Origin: Marinithermus hydrothermalis DSM 14884
GTDB lineage: Bacteria > Deinococcota > Deinococci > Deinococcales > Marinithermaceae
Length of the DNA stretch: 64,000 bases
NCBI RefSeq assembly: GCF_000195335.1
Contig: NC_015387.1
Span: 1,732,001 to 1,796,000, forward strand
Reading direction: 5' to 3'
The notes under the pieces are model-generated. The model was not told the DNA's origin. It saw only the letters and a program-made list of their open reading frames with translations, and searched no databases. Each line of letters starts with the position of its first letter. Position 1 is the stretch's first letter. A program made the position numbers and the translations under genes. This document shows positions 25,230 to 33,338 of this stretch, one piece after another.

Positions 25230-26006
25230 CTAAGCCCCCATCCCGGAATAGTGCCGCAACCCCAGCCGCCAAAGCACGCGGTTCAGCACCCAAAAGACCG
25301 CGCCCCACGCGAGCATCACCCCCACTCCGCGCCAAGCGTCCACCTCCGATCCCACCAATAGGCTCGCCGGGAAGTACACAAGGTACGGGAACGGCGTCCA
25401 AAGCGCCACCTGCCGCACGGTCTCCGGGAAGACCTCGAGGGGCGCGATGAGGCCGGAGAGGAAGAGGTACAACAAGAACCAGAACTCCTCGATTGCGCTC
25501 GCCCGCTCACTCCAAAACGCGAGGAGGGCGAAGGTGTACTGCATCAAAAACCTCAGCGCGAAGGTCAGCCCCACCACCCCCAGCGCCCCAAGCGCTCCCG
25601 AAAGGCTCGGCACCCAGAAGGCCTCCGGGTACAGCAGGAAGAAGACCGCGACCAGCAAGAGCGCGAACGGCAGCCGAGCCGCGCGCTCCGCAAGATGCGC
25701 CGCCACGTGGTGCCACACGGGATCCAGGGGTTGCAACAGCCGCGGGGAGAGCCGCCCCTCCACCACCTCCCGCTCGAACTCCCAGACCACCCAGACCACC
25801 GTGAGCTGCCGCACCAAGAAGACCGCGAGGAAGTAGCGCGCGAACTCCACGGGCGTCATCCCAAACTCGCCGCCCGCCGCGGCCTGCATCCAAACCCCCA
25901 TCAGGATGAACGGCAGCACGCCCGCGAGCGCCCACAAGACCAGCTCCGCGCGGTACTCGAGCATGTACGCGTACCAGACCGAGAGCAACGCCTTGGCTTT
26001 ACGCAT
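25230..26006 (-). CDS. ABC-2 type exporter permease (COG4587)
   Basis: A 258-residue membrane protein with about six segments, starting MRKAKALLSVWYAYMLEYRAE. The loop VVEGRLSPRLLQPLDPVWHHV mirrors the EGTLDFVLLKPI loop of the neighbouring permease, as expected for paired half-channels. Its stop is separated from the next permease start by 1 nt, so the two are coupled. ATP is supplied by the gene at 26017-27009. Confidence 0.85.
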   Translation of the reverse strand: MRKAKALLSVWYAYMLEYRAELVLWALAGVLPFILMGVWMQAAAGGEFGMTPVEFARYFLAVFLVRQLTVVWVVWEFEREVVEGRLSPRLLQPLDPVWHHVAAHLAERAARLPFALLLVAVFFLLYPEAFWVPSLSGALGALGVVGLTFALRFLMQYTFALLAFWSERASAIEEFWFLLYLFLSGLIAPLEVFPETVRQVALWTPFPYLVYFPASLLVGSEVDAWRGVGVMLAWGAVFWVLNRVLWRLGLRHYSGMGA

Positions 26007-26016
26007 CCGCGCCTCC

Positions 26017-27009
26017 CTAAGAGATGATCCCCGCCTGAAACGCCCGCGCGATGACCTCCTCCACCGGCGGGTCGGTCACGGTCAGGTCCGCGACCTCGAG
26101 CTCGGCGAGGATGCGGTTCACGGTGCGCGTCAAGGCCTCGCGCCGCACGAGCAACCGCGCGATCCGTCCATCGAGGGCCTCGAGTTCCCCGTACGCTCGG
26201 AGTGCTTCGGCGGGCAGGGGCCGGGCGAGCTCGAGCTTGACCTCGCGGTAGGGGGCGAAGCGCGCGAGGAGCGCGGTGAGGTTCCCGTCGTACATGAGCC
26301 GGCCCTGGTGGATCAAAAGCACGCGGTCCGCGAGCGCGGTGATGTCCGCCATGTAGTGGCTCGTGAGGAGGACGGTCGCGCCGTAACGGTGGTTGTACTC
26401 GCGCAAAAACTCGCGCACCGCGACCTGGGCGTTCACGTCCAGGCCCAGGGTGGGCTCGTCGAGGAAGAGCACCGCCGGCCGGTGCAGGAGGGCCGCCAAG
26501 AGCTCGGCCTTCATGCGCTCCCCCAGGGAAAGCTTCCGCACGGGCTGGGTGAGCTTGTCCGTCAGCTCGAGCATCTCGGCGAGCTCTGCGATGCGCCTTC
26601 GAGCCTCGCTCTCCGGAATCCCGTACACGGCGGCGTTGATGCGCAGGGAGTCGAGGGGCGGCAGGTCCCAGATCAGTTGCTGCTTGTTCCCCATCACCAG
26701 GGTGATCTTCTTGAGGAAGGCAGCCTCGCGGCGGTACGGCACGTGCCCCGCCACCCGCACACGACCGGAGGTGGGGTGGATCAGGCCGGTGAGCATCTTG
26801 AGGGTGGTGGTCTTCCCCGCCCCGTTCGGCCCTAAAAACCCCACGATCTCGCCGGGCGCTATGGAGAAGCTCACGTCCCGAACGGCCTCCACCTGCCGGT
26901 AGGTGCGGTGCACGAAGTGCTTGAGCGTCCCCACGAGGCCCGGCTCCTTGACCGCGACCGGGTAGGATTTGCTGAGGTTCTCGGCTACGATGATCGGTTC
27001 GCCCTGCAC
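26017..27009 (-). CDS. ABC-2 exporter ATP-binding protein (COG4586)
   Basis: A 330-residue ATPase: Walker A GPNGAGKTTT (near residue 60), Q-loop region VMGNKQQLIWDLP typical of COG4586, signature LSLGERMKAEL, Walker B VLFLDEPTLGLD and H-loop LTSHYMADI. The C-terminal 80 residues are a small helical domain ending VIARAFQAGIIS. It heads the exporter operon on this strand. An inverted repeat GCCCCC/GGGGGC at 27039-27054 lies just upstream. Confidence 0.9.
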   Translation of the reverse strand: MQGEPIIVAENLSKSYPVAVKEPGLVGTLKHFVHRTYRQVEAVRDVSFSIAPGEIVGFLGPNGAGKTTTLKMLTGLIHPTSGRVRVAGHVPYRREAAFLKKITLVMGNKQQLIWDLPPLDSLRINAAVYGIPESEARRRIAELAEMLELTDKLTQPVRKLSLGERMKAELLAALLHRPAVLFLDEPTLGLDVNAQVAVREFLREYNHRYGATVLLTSHYMADITALADRVLLIHQGRLMYDGNLTALLARFAPYREVKLELARPLPAEALRAYGELEALDGRIARLLVRREALTRTVNRILAELEVADLTVTDPPVEEVIARAFQAGIIS

Positions 27010-27100
27010 GCCGCCTCCTCAGGTCCACGCGTTCATAAGCCCCCACGCGGGGGCCAACCGTTTAGTTTAACCGCTCCTGCCCCGAGCTGTCCCCGCCGCG

Positions 27101-27397
27101 CTACGCCCACGGCCGCCCGTACGGGCGCACCTCCCCCTGCGGGAAGGCCTGCTCCAGCAAGCGGTACAGGTACTCCGCCGCCTGGGGCAACAACCCGCTG
27201 CACTCGCCGTTCACGTACACGAAAACGTACCGCGGACGGCGGGGGGACTGGGAGTAGACCAGGCACCCCTCGTACTCGGGAAAACGCTCGTAAAACCCCT
27301 CCAAAAGCCCTGTGAGGAGCTTGCCCGCCGCGGGCAGCGCCTCCACGCTCGAGTGCGGCCGAACCCAGAACGTGGTTACTTTGAGCCGCAAGGCCAT
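27101..27397 (-). CDS. Small conserved hypothetical protein
   Basis: A 98-residue protein, not recognised. It starts MALRLKVTTFWVRPHSSVEALP, has aromatic-rich RRPRYVFVYVNGECSG, and ends EVRPYGRPWA. No signal peptide or membrane span is visible, and the fold looks like a small alpha/beta domain. ATG 27397 lies inside the end of the BtuF-like gene (22-nt overlap), so it is cotranscribed with the cobalamin genes. That overlap and its codon use make it a real gene. Confidence 0.6.
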   Translation of the reverse strand: MALRLKVTTFWVRPHSSVEALPAAGKLLTGLLEGFYERFPEYEGCLVYSQSPRRPRYVFVYVNGECSGLLPQAAEYLYRLLEQAFPQGEVRPYGRPWA

Positions 27398-28149
27398 CCC
27401 TCCAGTATCTCCGCCAACCGGCGCGCCCCTTCGGCCAGGCGCGGCCCCGGTCGTCCCAGGTACGCCTCTGGCAGGGGGTACACCCTGTTGTACCGCAGGG
27501 CGGGAATGGCGTGGGTGCGCGCGCGCACCACCTCCGGCCGGAGCCGCTTCACGCCGCACCAGCTCACCGTGATCACGTCCGGAGCCGCGGCCTCGATCTC
27601 AGCGTCGGTCAGGGGAGCGCTGCGCGCGTCGAGGTGCGCAAACGCATTCCGCGCGCCGAGGGCCTCGAGGAGTCCCGTAACCCAGCTCCGCCGCGCGGCC
27701 GCGATGGGCGGGCGGGGCCACCACTCCACCATCACACGCGGTGGCCGCTCCCAAGCGGGCAGGCGCGCGCGGGCCGCGGCGATCTCGGCCTGCATCCCCC
27801 GCACCACAGCCTCCCCCCGCCGGGCCACCCCCAACGCGCCGGCCACCCGACGGATGCTCGCGTACACGTCCTCGAGCGACTCGGGGTCCAGCACCAGATG
27901 CGGCAAGCCGCGCGCCTCGAGGCCCGCCACCACGCGCTCCATGCCCGGCACCGATAGGCTCGCGAGGACCAGGTCGGGCTTTAGGGCCGCGACCCGATCC
28001 AGGTCCACCTCGAGGTCCGGCCCGACGCGCTCGACGCGCTCGAGGCCGGGGGGAAAATCCGAGTGGTTGTCCATCCCCACGAGCCAATCGGTGCACCCGA
28101 GGCTCCAGACGATCTCGGTGTTGGAGGCCGCGAGGCTCACGAGGCGCAT
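27376..28149 (-). CDS. Cobalamin-binding protein, BtuF/COG0614 family, without signal peptide
   Basis: A 257-residue class III binding-protein fold: RLVSLAASNTEIVWSLGC at the N-terminus and a DLDRVAALKPDLVLAS motif (near residue 52), both typical of BtuF. The protein starts directly with the fold; there is no hydrophobic signal. It should therefore stay in the cytosol unless the start is wrong. It lies 8 nt downstream of the PduO-type adenosyltransferase, so it may bind corrinoid in the cytosol or help deliver it. GAGGGG precedes ATG 28149; an in-frame GTG at 28161 would add only VRGC. Confidence 0.78.
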   Translation of the reverse strand: MRLVSLAASNTEIVWSLGCTDWLVGMDNHSDFPPGLERVERVGPDLEVDLDRVAALKPDLVLASLSVPGMERVVAGLEARGLPHLVLDPESLEDVYASIRRVAGALGVARRGEAVVRGMQAEIAAARARLPAWERPPRVMVEWWPRPPIAAARRSWVTGLLEALGARNAFAHLDARSAPLTDAEIEAAAPDVITVSWCGVKRLRPEVVRARTHAIPALRYNRVYPLPEAYLGRPGPRLAEGARRLAEILEGWPCGSK

Positions 28150-28157
28150 GCAACCCC

Positions 28158-28721
28158 TCACCGGCGTTTCTTGACCAGCCAGTCCCGCTCGGAGACGCCT
28201 TCACGGGCGTTCACCACGCGGGCTAGAACGAAGAGCAGGTCGGAGAGGCGGTTTAAGTACCGGATGACCTCCGGGTTGACCGCCTCCGCCCGCGCCAACG
28301 CCACCGCGCGCCGCTCGGCGCGCCGCACCACGGTGCGCGCGAGGTGCAGGGCCGCCGCCGCGGGGTGGCCGCCCGGGTGGATGAACCCCGTAAAGGGCGG
28401 GGCCTCCTCCTGGTAACGGTCCGTGAGCTCCTCGAGGCGCGTCACATCCGCGGCGTCGATCCGCGCCAGGTTGCGCGCGTAGGGCGTACCCTCGCGGGTC
28501 GCGAGGTCCGCACCCAGGTCGAACAAGGCGTTCTGGAGGTGCTCGAGCACCTCGTGCAGGTCCTGGTGCCGTTCGGGCAGCTGGCTTCGCGCGAGGCCCA
28601 AAGCGCTGTTGGCCTCGTCCACGGTGCCGTACGCTTCCACGCGCGGGTGGTCCTTGGGGACCCGCTCGGCCCCGTACAGGCCGGTCTCCCCCTGGTCCCC
28701 GGTCCGGGTGTAGATCTTCAT
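28158..28721 (-). CDS. pduO: ATP:cob(I)alamin adenosyltransferase, PduO type
   Basis: Makes adenosylcobalamin from cob(I)alamin and ATP. A 187-residue helical-bundle enzyme with the ATP loop KIYTRTGDQGETGLYG at the N-terminus, VDEANSALGLARS, and the C-terminal RYLNRLSDLLFVLAR. The start MKIYTRTGD (28721) is the usual family start; an in-frame ATG at 28739 would add six residues. First gene of a cobalamin group with the BtuF-like protein and the 98-residue unknown. Confidence 0.93.
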   Translation of the reverse strand: MKIYTRTGDQGETGLYGAERVPKDHPRVEAYGTVDEANSALGLARSQLPERHQDLHEVLEHLQNALFDLGADLATREGTPYARNLARIDAADVTRLEELTDRYQEEAPPFTGFIHPGGHPAAAALHLARTVVRRAERRAVALARAEAVNPEVIRYLNRLSDLLFVLARVVNAREGVSERDWLVKKRR

Positions 28722-28757
28722 GCTCTTATTAAAGCGCATCCGATTCGGACATACTGT

Positions 28758-28778
28758 AAGCCCGCCGGGGGCGGGCTT
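28758..28778 (-). terminator. Hairpin, probable terminator of the decayed aldo/keto reductase gene
   Basis: AAGCCCGCC and GGCGGGCTT form a perfect 9-bp stem around a 3-nt loop. On the minus strand it lies downstream of the aldo/keto reductase remnant and upstream of pduO. It is followed only by a short T-containing stretch (ACAGTATG), so the terminator call is moderate. Confidence 0.5.
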
Positions 28779-28868
28779 CGTAAGGAGGGATTCGAGAGGA
28801 GCACACCGCGTACCTTGGCGTGGCCCAGCTTAGGGTACGCGACCGGGGCCGGGACAGGTGTCCTTGGT

Positions 28869-29021
28869 TCAGGGGAAGGCCTGCGGGTGATCCTTGGACA
28901 CTAGCTCCGCGGCGCAGGCGTTGGCTTCCACGTGCGCGACCGACTTTACCCCGGGGATCACGGCGGTCGCCGCGGGGTGCTGCAAAACCCAGGCGAGCGC
29001 CCAGACCGGCAATCCGGCAGG
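28869..29021 (-). pseudogene. C-terminal remnant of an aldo/keto reductase
   Basis: About 50 codons on the minus strand read WALAWVLQHPAATAVIPG then VKSVAHVEANACAAEL and a stop at 28869-28871. This is the C-terminal helix and cofactor-end region of aldo/keto reductases (ALAWVLxHPAVTAVIPG...VEENxAA). Upstream of it the sequence runs straight into the alr promoter and start (29029-29044) with no reductase N-terminus. The gene is therefore a 5'-deleted remnant. Confidence 0.75.
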
Positions 29022-29041
29022 GACCAACTATACTCGAATAC

Positions 29042-30136
29042 ATGCGGGCCACCTGGCTGGAGATCCACCTCGACGCCCTGGCGCACAACCTCCGCGTGAT
29101 CCGCGCGCGCCTCCAGCCGGGCACCGGCATCATCGCCGTGATCAAGGCCGACGCGTACGGGCACGGAGCCGTCCCCATCGCGCACGAGCTGGCGCGGCTC
29201 GGGGTGGAGCGCTTCGCCGTGGCTACCGTCGAGGAAGGCGCGCGGCTGCGCCAGGCCCGGATCCAACACCCGGTGCACCTCCTGGGCAGCCTGCACCCCG
29301 AGGAGGCCGCCCCGGCCCTGGAGCACGCCCTGATCCCCACCCTCTCCACCCTCGAAGCCGCGCGCGCCGTGGCCGCCCACCGGCCCGGCGCGACGGTGCA
29401 CGTCAAGGCGGACAGCGGCATGGGGCGCGTGGGCGTGCCCCTCGAGGCGCTCCGCCGCTTCGTGGAGGAGGTGGAGGCGATGGGCCTCGAGGTGGAGGGT
29501 GTCTTCACGCACTTCGCCAGCGCGGACGAGGACCCCGCGGCCACCCGACGACAGCTCGAGGCTTTCCTCGCGGTCACGGCGCCCTGGCGGGGGCGGTACA
29601 AGCTGCACGCGGCGAACTCCGCCGCCCTCCTGCGCTTCCCGGAGGCGCACCTGGACTTCGTGCGTCCCGGGATCGCGCTGTACGGCCTGCCCCCCGGGGA
29701 GGGGTTTGCGCGCGAGGGCTTGTGGCCGATCCTCGCGTGGAAGGCGCACCCCACCCTCGTCAAGCGCGTCCAGCCCGGACAAAGGATTGGGTATGGCGGC
29801 ACCTACACCGCGCAGCGTGAGGAATGGATCGCCACCCTGCCCCTAGGGTACGCGGACGGGTTTTCCCGCGCGCTCTCGAACCGCGGGTGGGTGCGGCTGG
29901 GGAGCACGTACTGCCCGGTGGTGGGCCGGGTCAGCATGGACCAGATCACGGTACGCCTGCCGGGGCCGGTGGGCCTCGACGCGGTCTTCGAGGTCATCAC
30001 GCCGGACCTGGACGCCAGGACCAGCCTCACGGGACGCGCCGCCCAGCTCGGCACGATTCCCTACGAGCTCGCGACCCTCCTCTCCCCCAGGCTGCCCCGC
30101 GTCTACCTGCACGCCGCCCCGCCAACCCAAGCCTGA
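29042..30136 (+). CDS. alr: Alanine racemase
   Basis: PLP enzyme making D-alanine for peptidoglycan. 364 residues. PLP-binding lysine in AVIKADAYGHGAVPIA (near residue 38), VHVKADSGMGRVGV, HAANSAALLRFPEAHLDFVRPGIALYG and the catalytic-Tyr region with RVSMDQITV and YGGTY. TATACT at 29029-29034 lies 7 nt before ATG 29042, so the mRNA is probably leaderless. It lies directly behind the remnant of a deleted aldo/keto reductase on the other strand. Confidence 0.96.
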   Translation: MRATWLEIHLDALAHNLRVIRARLQPGTGIIAVIKADAYGHGAVPIAHELARLGVERFAVATVEEGARLRQARIQHPVHLLGSLHPEEAAPALEHALIPTLSTLEAARAVAAHRPGATVHVKADSGMGRVGVPLEALRRFVEEVEAMGLEVEGVFTHFASADEDPAATRRQLEAFLAVTAPWRGRYKLHAANSAALLRFPEAHLDFVRPGIALYGLPPGEGFAREGLWPILAWKAHPTLVKRVQPGQRIGYGGTYTAQREEWIATLPLGYADGFSRALSNRGWVRLGSTYCPVVGRVSMDQITVRLPGPVGLDAVFEVITPDLDARTSLTGRAAQLGTIPYELATLLSPRLPRVYLHAAPPTQA

Positions 30137-30199
30137 GCCCTCACCTCGCGCTTTGGTTAAGGTGCTAGACTCGAGCCAGCGCCCCTAAGGAGGGTACGC

Positions 30200-30526
30200 A
30201 TGCGCGATTGGAGAACGCTCTTGGCCGCCTGTGCGAGCCTCGTGCTCTTGGTGGTGCTCGCGCAACCCCCACCCCCAACCCTGCAGGAGATCATCCCGCT
30301 TCCCGGGCCGCACGAACCGGACCCTCAAGCTCCTCCCAGCGCCCCGTCCGACCCGAAGGAGGGCGCGTGTGAGCCCGAGGTCTACCTGTTCGACAACGGC
30401 CGGTTCTACCGCATCCTGCCCGGGGAGGGAGAGCCCGGCGCGCCGTCGGAACCGCGCGAGATCTACCCGATCGAGCCGGCGCCGCCCCCGCCGTCCAGGA
30501 CCGCACCGCCCCCTCAGGAAACCTAA
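30200..30526 (+). CDS. Small exported Pro-rich protein
   Basis: A 108-residue protein with an N-terminal hydrophobic segment (LLAACASLVLLVVLAQ) followed by a Pro-rich, acidic mature part: PPPPTLQEIIPLPGPHEPD, then a short folded-looking block CEPEVYLFDNGRFYRILPGE, then another Pro-rich tail. AAGGAGGG at 30187-30194 precedes ATG 30200. It probably spans the periplasm. It overlaps the convergent VWA gene by 4 nt. Unknown function. Confidence 0.6.
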   Translation: MRDWRTLLAACASLVLLVVLAQPPPPTLQEIIPLPGPHEPDPQAPPSAPSDPKEGACEPEVYLFDNGRFYRILPGEGEPGAPSEPREIYPIEPAPPPPSRTAPPPQET

Positions 30527-31485
30527 CCAATCCGGTACACCCGCACCCAAGCCACGAGCACCGCCACGATGAGCAGCAGCGCCCCGGCTAGCGCCGCGAG
30601 CGCGGTCACTTCGGTGGGGCGCACCTCGAGCCGCACAGCTCGGGCGAGCGTCTGGTAGACCGCGCGGAGCTCGTCGGCGGAGGAAGCCCGGTAGTACGCC
30701 CCACCGGTCAGCGCAGCGATCTCCTGTAGGGTTTCCTCATCAAGGCCCGCGCGGATATAGTACCCGTTCGCAAAAACGTAGGTGTTTTCCGAAAGCCCCA
30801 CCCCCACGGTATAGACCCGAACCCCTTGCGCTTCAGCCTGCCGGGCGGCCTCCAAGGGATCGATCCCGTAGTTGTTCCGCCCGTCCGAGAGCAGCACCAC
30901 GCTCATTCCCCCCGGCGCGTCGGAGTCCTCCAGGGGCAGGACCCTCAAGGCCGCCACCAGCCCGTCCCCGATCGCGGTGCGGTGCGCCAAATCCAACAAA
31001 TCCACAGCCTGTTCAAGCCGCTCCCGATCCGTGGTGGGGGGTTGCAGCAAGGTCGCGTACGAACTGAACGCCACCAGCCCCACCTCCACCCCAGGCGGCA
31101 TGGCGCGAATAAACTCGCGCGCCGCGGCCTTGGCGGCCTCGAGCCGGCTCGGCTCGAGGTCCTCCGCCCGCATGCTGCGGCTGGTGTCGATCGCGAGGAC
31201 CACCGTGGCGACCGAGCGGTACGCAGGGAAGGGCAGCACGGGCCGCGCCATCGCGACGATCAAGGCCACGAGCGCGAGCAGGAAGAGCACCGCGGGCAGG
31301 TGCTGCCCGGGACTTCGCCCAGCCACGGCGGCCGCTTGGAGCGCCTTCAGGTACGGGTGGTACACCACCTGCCGGCTGGGCCGCGCGAGGGCCGCGCGGT
31401 ACGCCCAAACGAGCAACGGGAGGAGCAACAGCATCCCCAAAGCCAACGGCCAGACGAACCCCAGTTCTTCCCAAACCTGTTCCAT
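30523..31485 (-). CDS. VWA-domain membrane protein, BatB-like
   Basis: A 320-residue protein with two N-terminal membrane segments (about residues 10-30 and 60-80), a VWA domain and a C-terminal membrane segment. The MIDAS metal site reads VLAIDTSRSMRAEDLEPSR (DxSxS near residue 99), with the third-loop Thr/Asp later (VVLLSDGRNN). This is the BatA/BatB organisation of aerotolerance operons. Last gene of the moxR-DUF58-VWA-VWA operon; its start is one base from the stop of the preceding VWA gene. Confidence 0.85.
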   Translation of the reverse strand: MEQVWEELGFVWPLALGMLLLLPLLVWAYRAALARPSRQVVYHPYLKALQAAAVAGRSPGQHLPAVLFLLALVALIVAMARPVLPFPAYRSVATVVLAIDTSRSMRAEDLEPSRLEAAKAAAREFIRAMPPGVEVGLVAFSSYATLLQPPTTDRERLEQAVDLLDLAHRTAIGDGLVAALRVLPLEDSDAPGGMSVVLLSDGRNNYGIDPLEAARQAEAQGVRVYTVGVGLSENTYVFANGYYIRAGLDEETLQEIAALTGGAYYRASSADELRAVYQTLARAVRLEVRPTEVTALAALAGALLLIVAVLVAWVRVYRIG

Positions 31486-32472
31486 CTACGGTAACCTCCG
31501 GTACCAGCGCAAGGAGAGCAGCCCGCCCACCAGCACCAGCACGAACCCCCCAGCGGCGAAGAAAGCGGAGATCTCGAGGCGCTGGTGCTCCCAGCGCGGC
31601 GCGTACCCCAGCTCCGCGGGCACCGCCTCGAGCGCATCCGGGGTGGGGGGGTACACGTACCTGCCGCCCGTGAGCGCCGCGATCTGCTCAAGGCCCGAAG
31701 GGTCAAAGGGAATGAAGGAAAGCTGCCCGTCCACCTCCTGGATGCTGCCCCGCGGGCTGCCCACCCCTACCGTGTAGATCCGCACCTGGTGCGCGCGCGC
31801 CACCCGTGCAGCCTCGAGGGGGTCGAGGCCGCTGGTGGAAACCCCGTCCGAGATCAGCAGCACCGTGGCGGGCGGCAGCTCTTGAAGCTCCGGAGGTACC
31901 GGATCCCGCCCCAAAAGCTCCTCCCCGGCCCTTTCCCGCCCTGGAAGCGCGCGCACCGCGGCGAGAATCGCGGCGCCCAAAGAGGTGGCCTCCTGGGGCT
32001 CGAGCGCCTCCAGGGCCTTCCGGACCTCGACGTGACGCGCGGTGGGCAGCACCAGCACGCTCGCGTACGCGCTGAAGCTCACGAGCCCGACGCGCGCACC
32101 GCGCGGCACGCGATCCAGGAAGGTCCGCACGATCGCCCGGGCGGCCTCGAGGCGGCTCGGGGATTGGTCCACCGCGATCATGCTCTTGCTGGTGTCCACC
32201 ACCACCATGACCGTGGCGCGGTTAACGAGAAGCGGCAGGGAGGCCACGGGCCGGGCCGCGCCCACGAGGAGCAACGCGATCGCCGCGAGGTACAGCAGCC
32301 AGGGCAATTGGGCAACCCACCCGGTGGGCGCGCGCCGCAGGTGCGGCCACAACTCCGCGTCCGCCACCTCGAGAGCCGCACGCGCCCGCCGACGGGCGAG
32401 GAGGACTCCACCCCCTGCAAGGAGCGGGAGGAGAAGGAGACCGAGGAGCATCAGCGGCCAGACGAACGCCAT
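31486..32472 (-). CDS. VWA-domain membrane protein, BatA-like
   Basis: A 328-residue paralogue of the following gene: two N-terminal membrane segments, the VWA MIDAS motif VVVDTSKSMIAVDQSPSR (near residue 93), TVLLISDGVSTSG, and a last membrane segment before LSLRWYRRLP. The two probably form a hetero-oligomer in the membrane. The start lies inside the DUF58 gene (22-nt overlap), so the whole operon is translationally coupled. Confidence 0.85.
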   Translation of the reverse strand: MAFVWPLMLLGLLLLPLLAGGGVLLARRRARAALEVADAELWPHLRRAPTGWVAQLPWLLYLAAIALLLVGAARPVASLPLLVNRATVMVVVDTSKSMIAVDQSPSRLEAARAIVRTFLDRVPRGARVGLVSFSAYASVLVLPTARHVEVRKALEALEPQEATSLGAAILAAVRALPGRERAGEELLGRDPVPPELQELPPATVLLISDGVSTSGLDPLEAARVARAHQVRIYTVGVGSPRGSIQEVDGQLSFIPFDPSGLEQIAALTGGRYVYPPTPDALEAVPAELGYAPRWEHQRLEISAFFAAGGFVLVLVGGLLSLRWYRRLP

Positions 32473-33338
32473 CGCCGCCTCCGGCGAAACGCCACAAAGC
32501 GCAAGAGCGGAGCCACGAGCGCCTCGTGCGTGAGGAGGGTGAGCGTGTCCACGCCCGCAGCGCGGAAGAGGGCCTCGAGGCGGGCCTCGTGCGCCTGCAC
32601 GAACGCGGCGTAGGCCCGGCGCACCCGGGGGTCCGAGGTGTTCACGCGCACCTGCCGGCCGGTCTCGGGGTCCTCGAAGAAGACCACGCCCGCGTCGGGT
32701 AAGGCGCGCTCGGCGGGGTCCATCACGCGCACCGCGATCACGTCGTGGCGGTGTGCGAGGCGCTGGAGGGGAGCGGCCCAGCCGTCCGCCAAGAAGTCCG
32801 AAACCAAGAAGATCAGGGAGCGGCGCCGCACCACCCGAGCGAGCTCGTCCAGCACCCCGGCTAGATCCGTGGGCCCCATGCGGCCTGCTGCGCCGAGTTC
32901 TTGGGCAGCGCGCAGGACCGCGAGCACCTGCCGCCGGCCGGGCCGGGGCGGGACCAGCCTGCGCTCGGGGAAGAAGTAAGCCCCGACCTTGTCCCCGTGT
33001 CGGGCGATGATGTACGCAGCGACCGCGGTGAACTCCAAGGCTAGCGTGCGTTTGAGCCGCCCGCGCGTCCCGAAACTCATGGAGGGCGAGAGGTCCACCA
33101 CCAACCAGGCGGTAAGCTCCTTCTCCTCGCGGTACTGCCGCACGTGCAGCACCCCGGTGCGCGCAGTCGCACTCCAGTCGATGCGGTTCACCTCATCCCC
33201 CGGCTGGTACGGACGGATCTCGGCGAGGTCCAGGCTCGGCCCGTAAAACACGCCCGTGTAGTCGCCGAACAAGAACCCGTCCAGCCGACGCACGACGGTG
33301 AACTCAAGCCTCCTCAAGACCTGCTCGGGTATCTGCAT
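32451..33338 (-). CDS. DUF58 protein with degenerate VWA fold
   Basis: A 295-residue cytosolic protein. The DUF58 signature YGPSLDLAEIRPYQPGDEVNRIDWSATAR-like block is visible in two parts: DLAEIRPYQPGDEV and NRIDWSATARTG (residues 36-65), followed by the MIDAS-like WLVVDLSPSMSFG (near 78). An Arg-rich C-terminus (FRRRRRWRSSGR) ends it. DUF58 proteins accompany MoxR ATPases and probably act as their client or adaptor. It overlaps moxR by 35 nt and the BatA-like gene by 22 nt. Confidence 0.88.
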   Translation of the reverse strand: MQIPEQVLRRLEFTVVRRLDGFLFGDYTGVFYGPSLDLAEIRPYQPGDEVNRIDWSATARTGVLHVRQYREEKELTAWLVVDLSPSMSFGTRGRLKRTLALEFTAVAAYIIARHGDKVGAYFFPERRLVPPRPGRRQVLAVLRAAQELGAAGRMGPTDLAGVLDELARVVRRRSLIFLVSDFLADGWAAPLQRLAHRHDVIAVRVMDPAERALPDAGVVFFEDPETGRQVRVNTSDPRVRRAYAAFVQAHEARLEALFRAAGVDTLTLLTHEALVAPLLRFVAFRRRRRWRSSGR

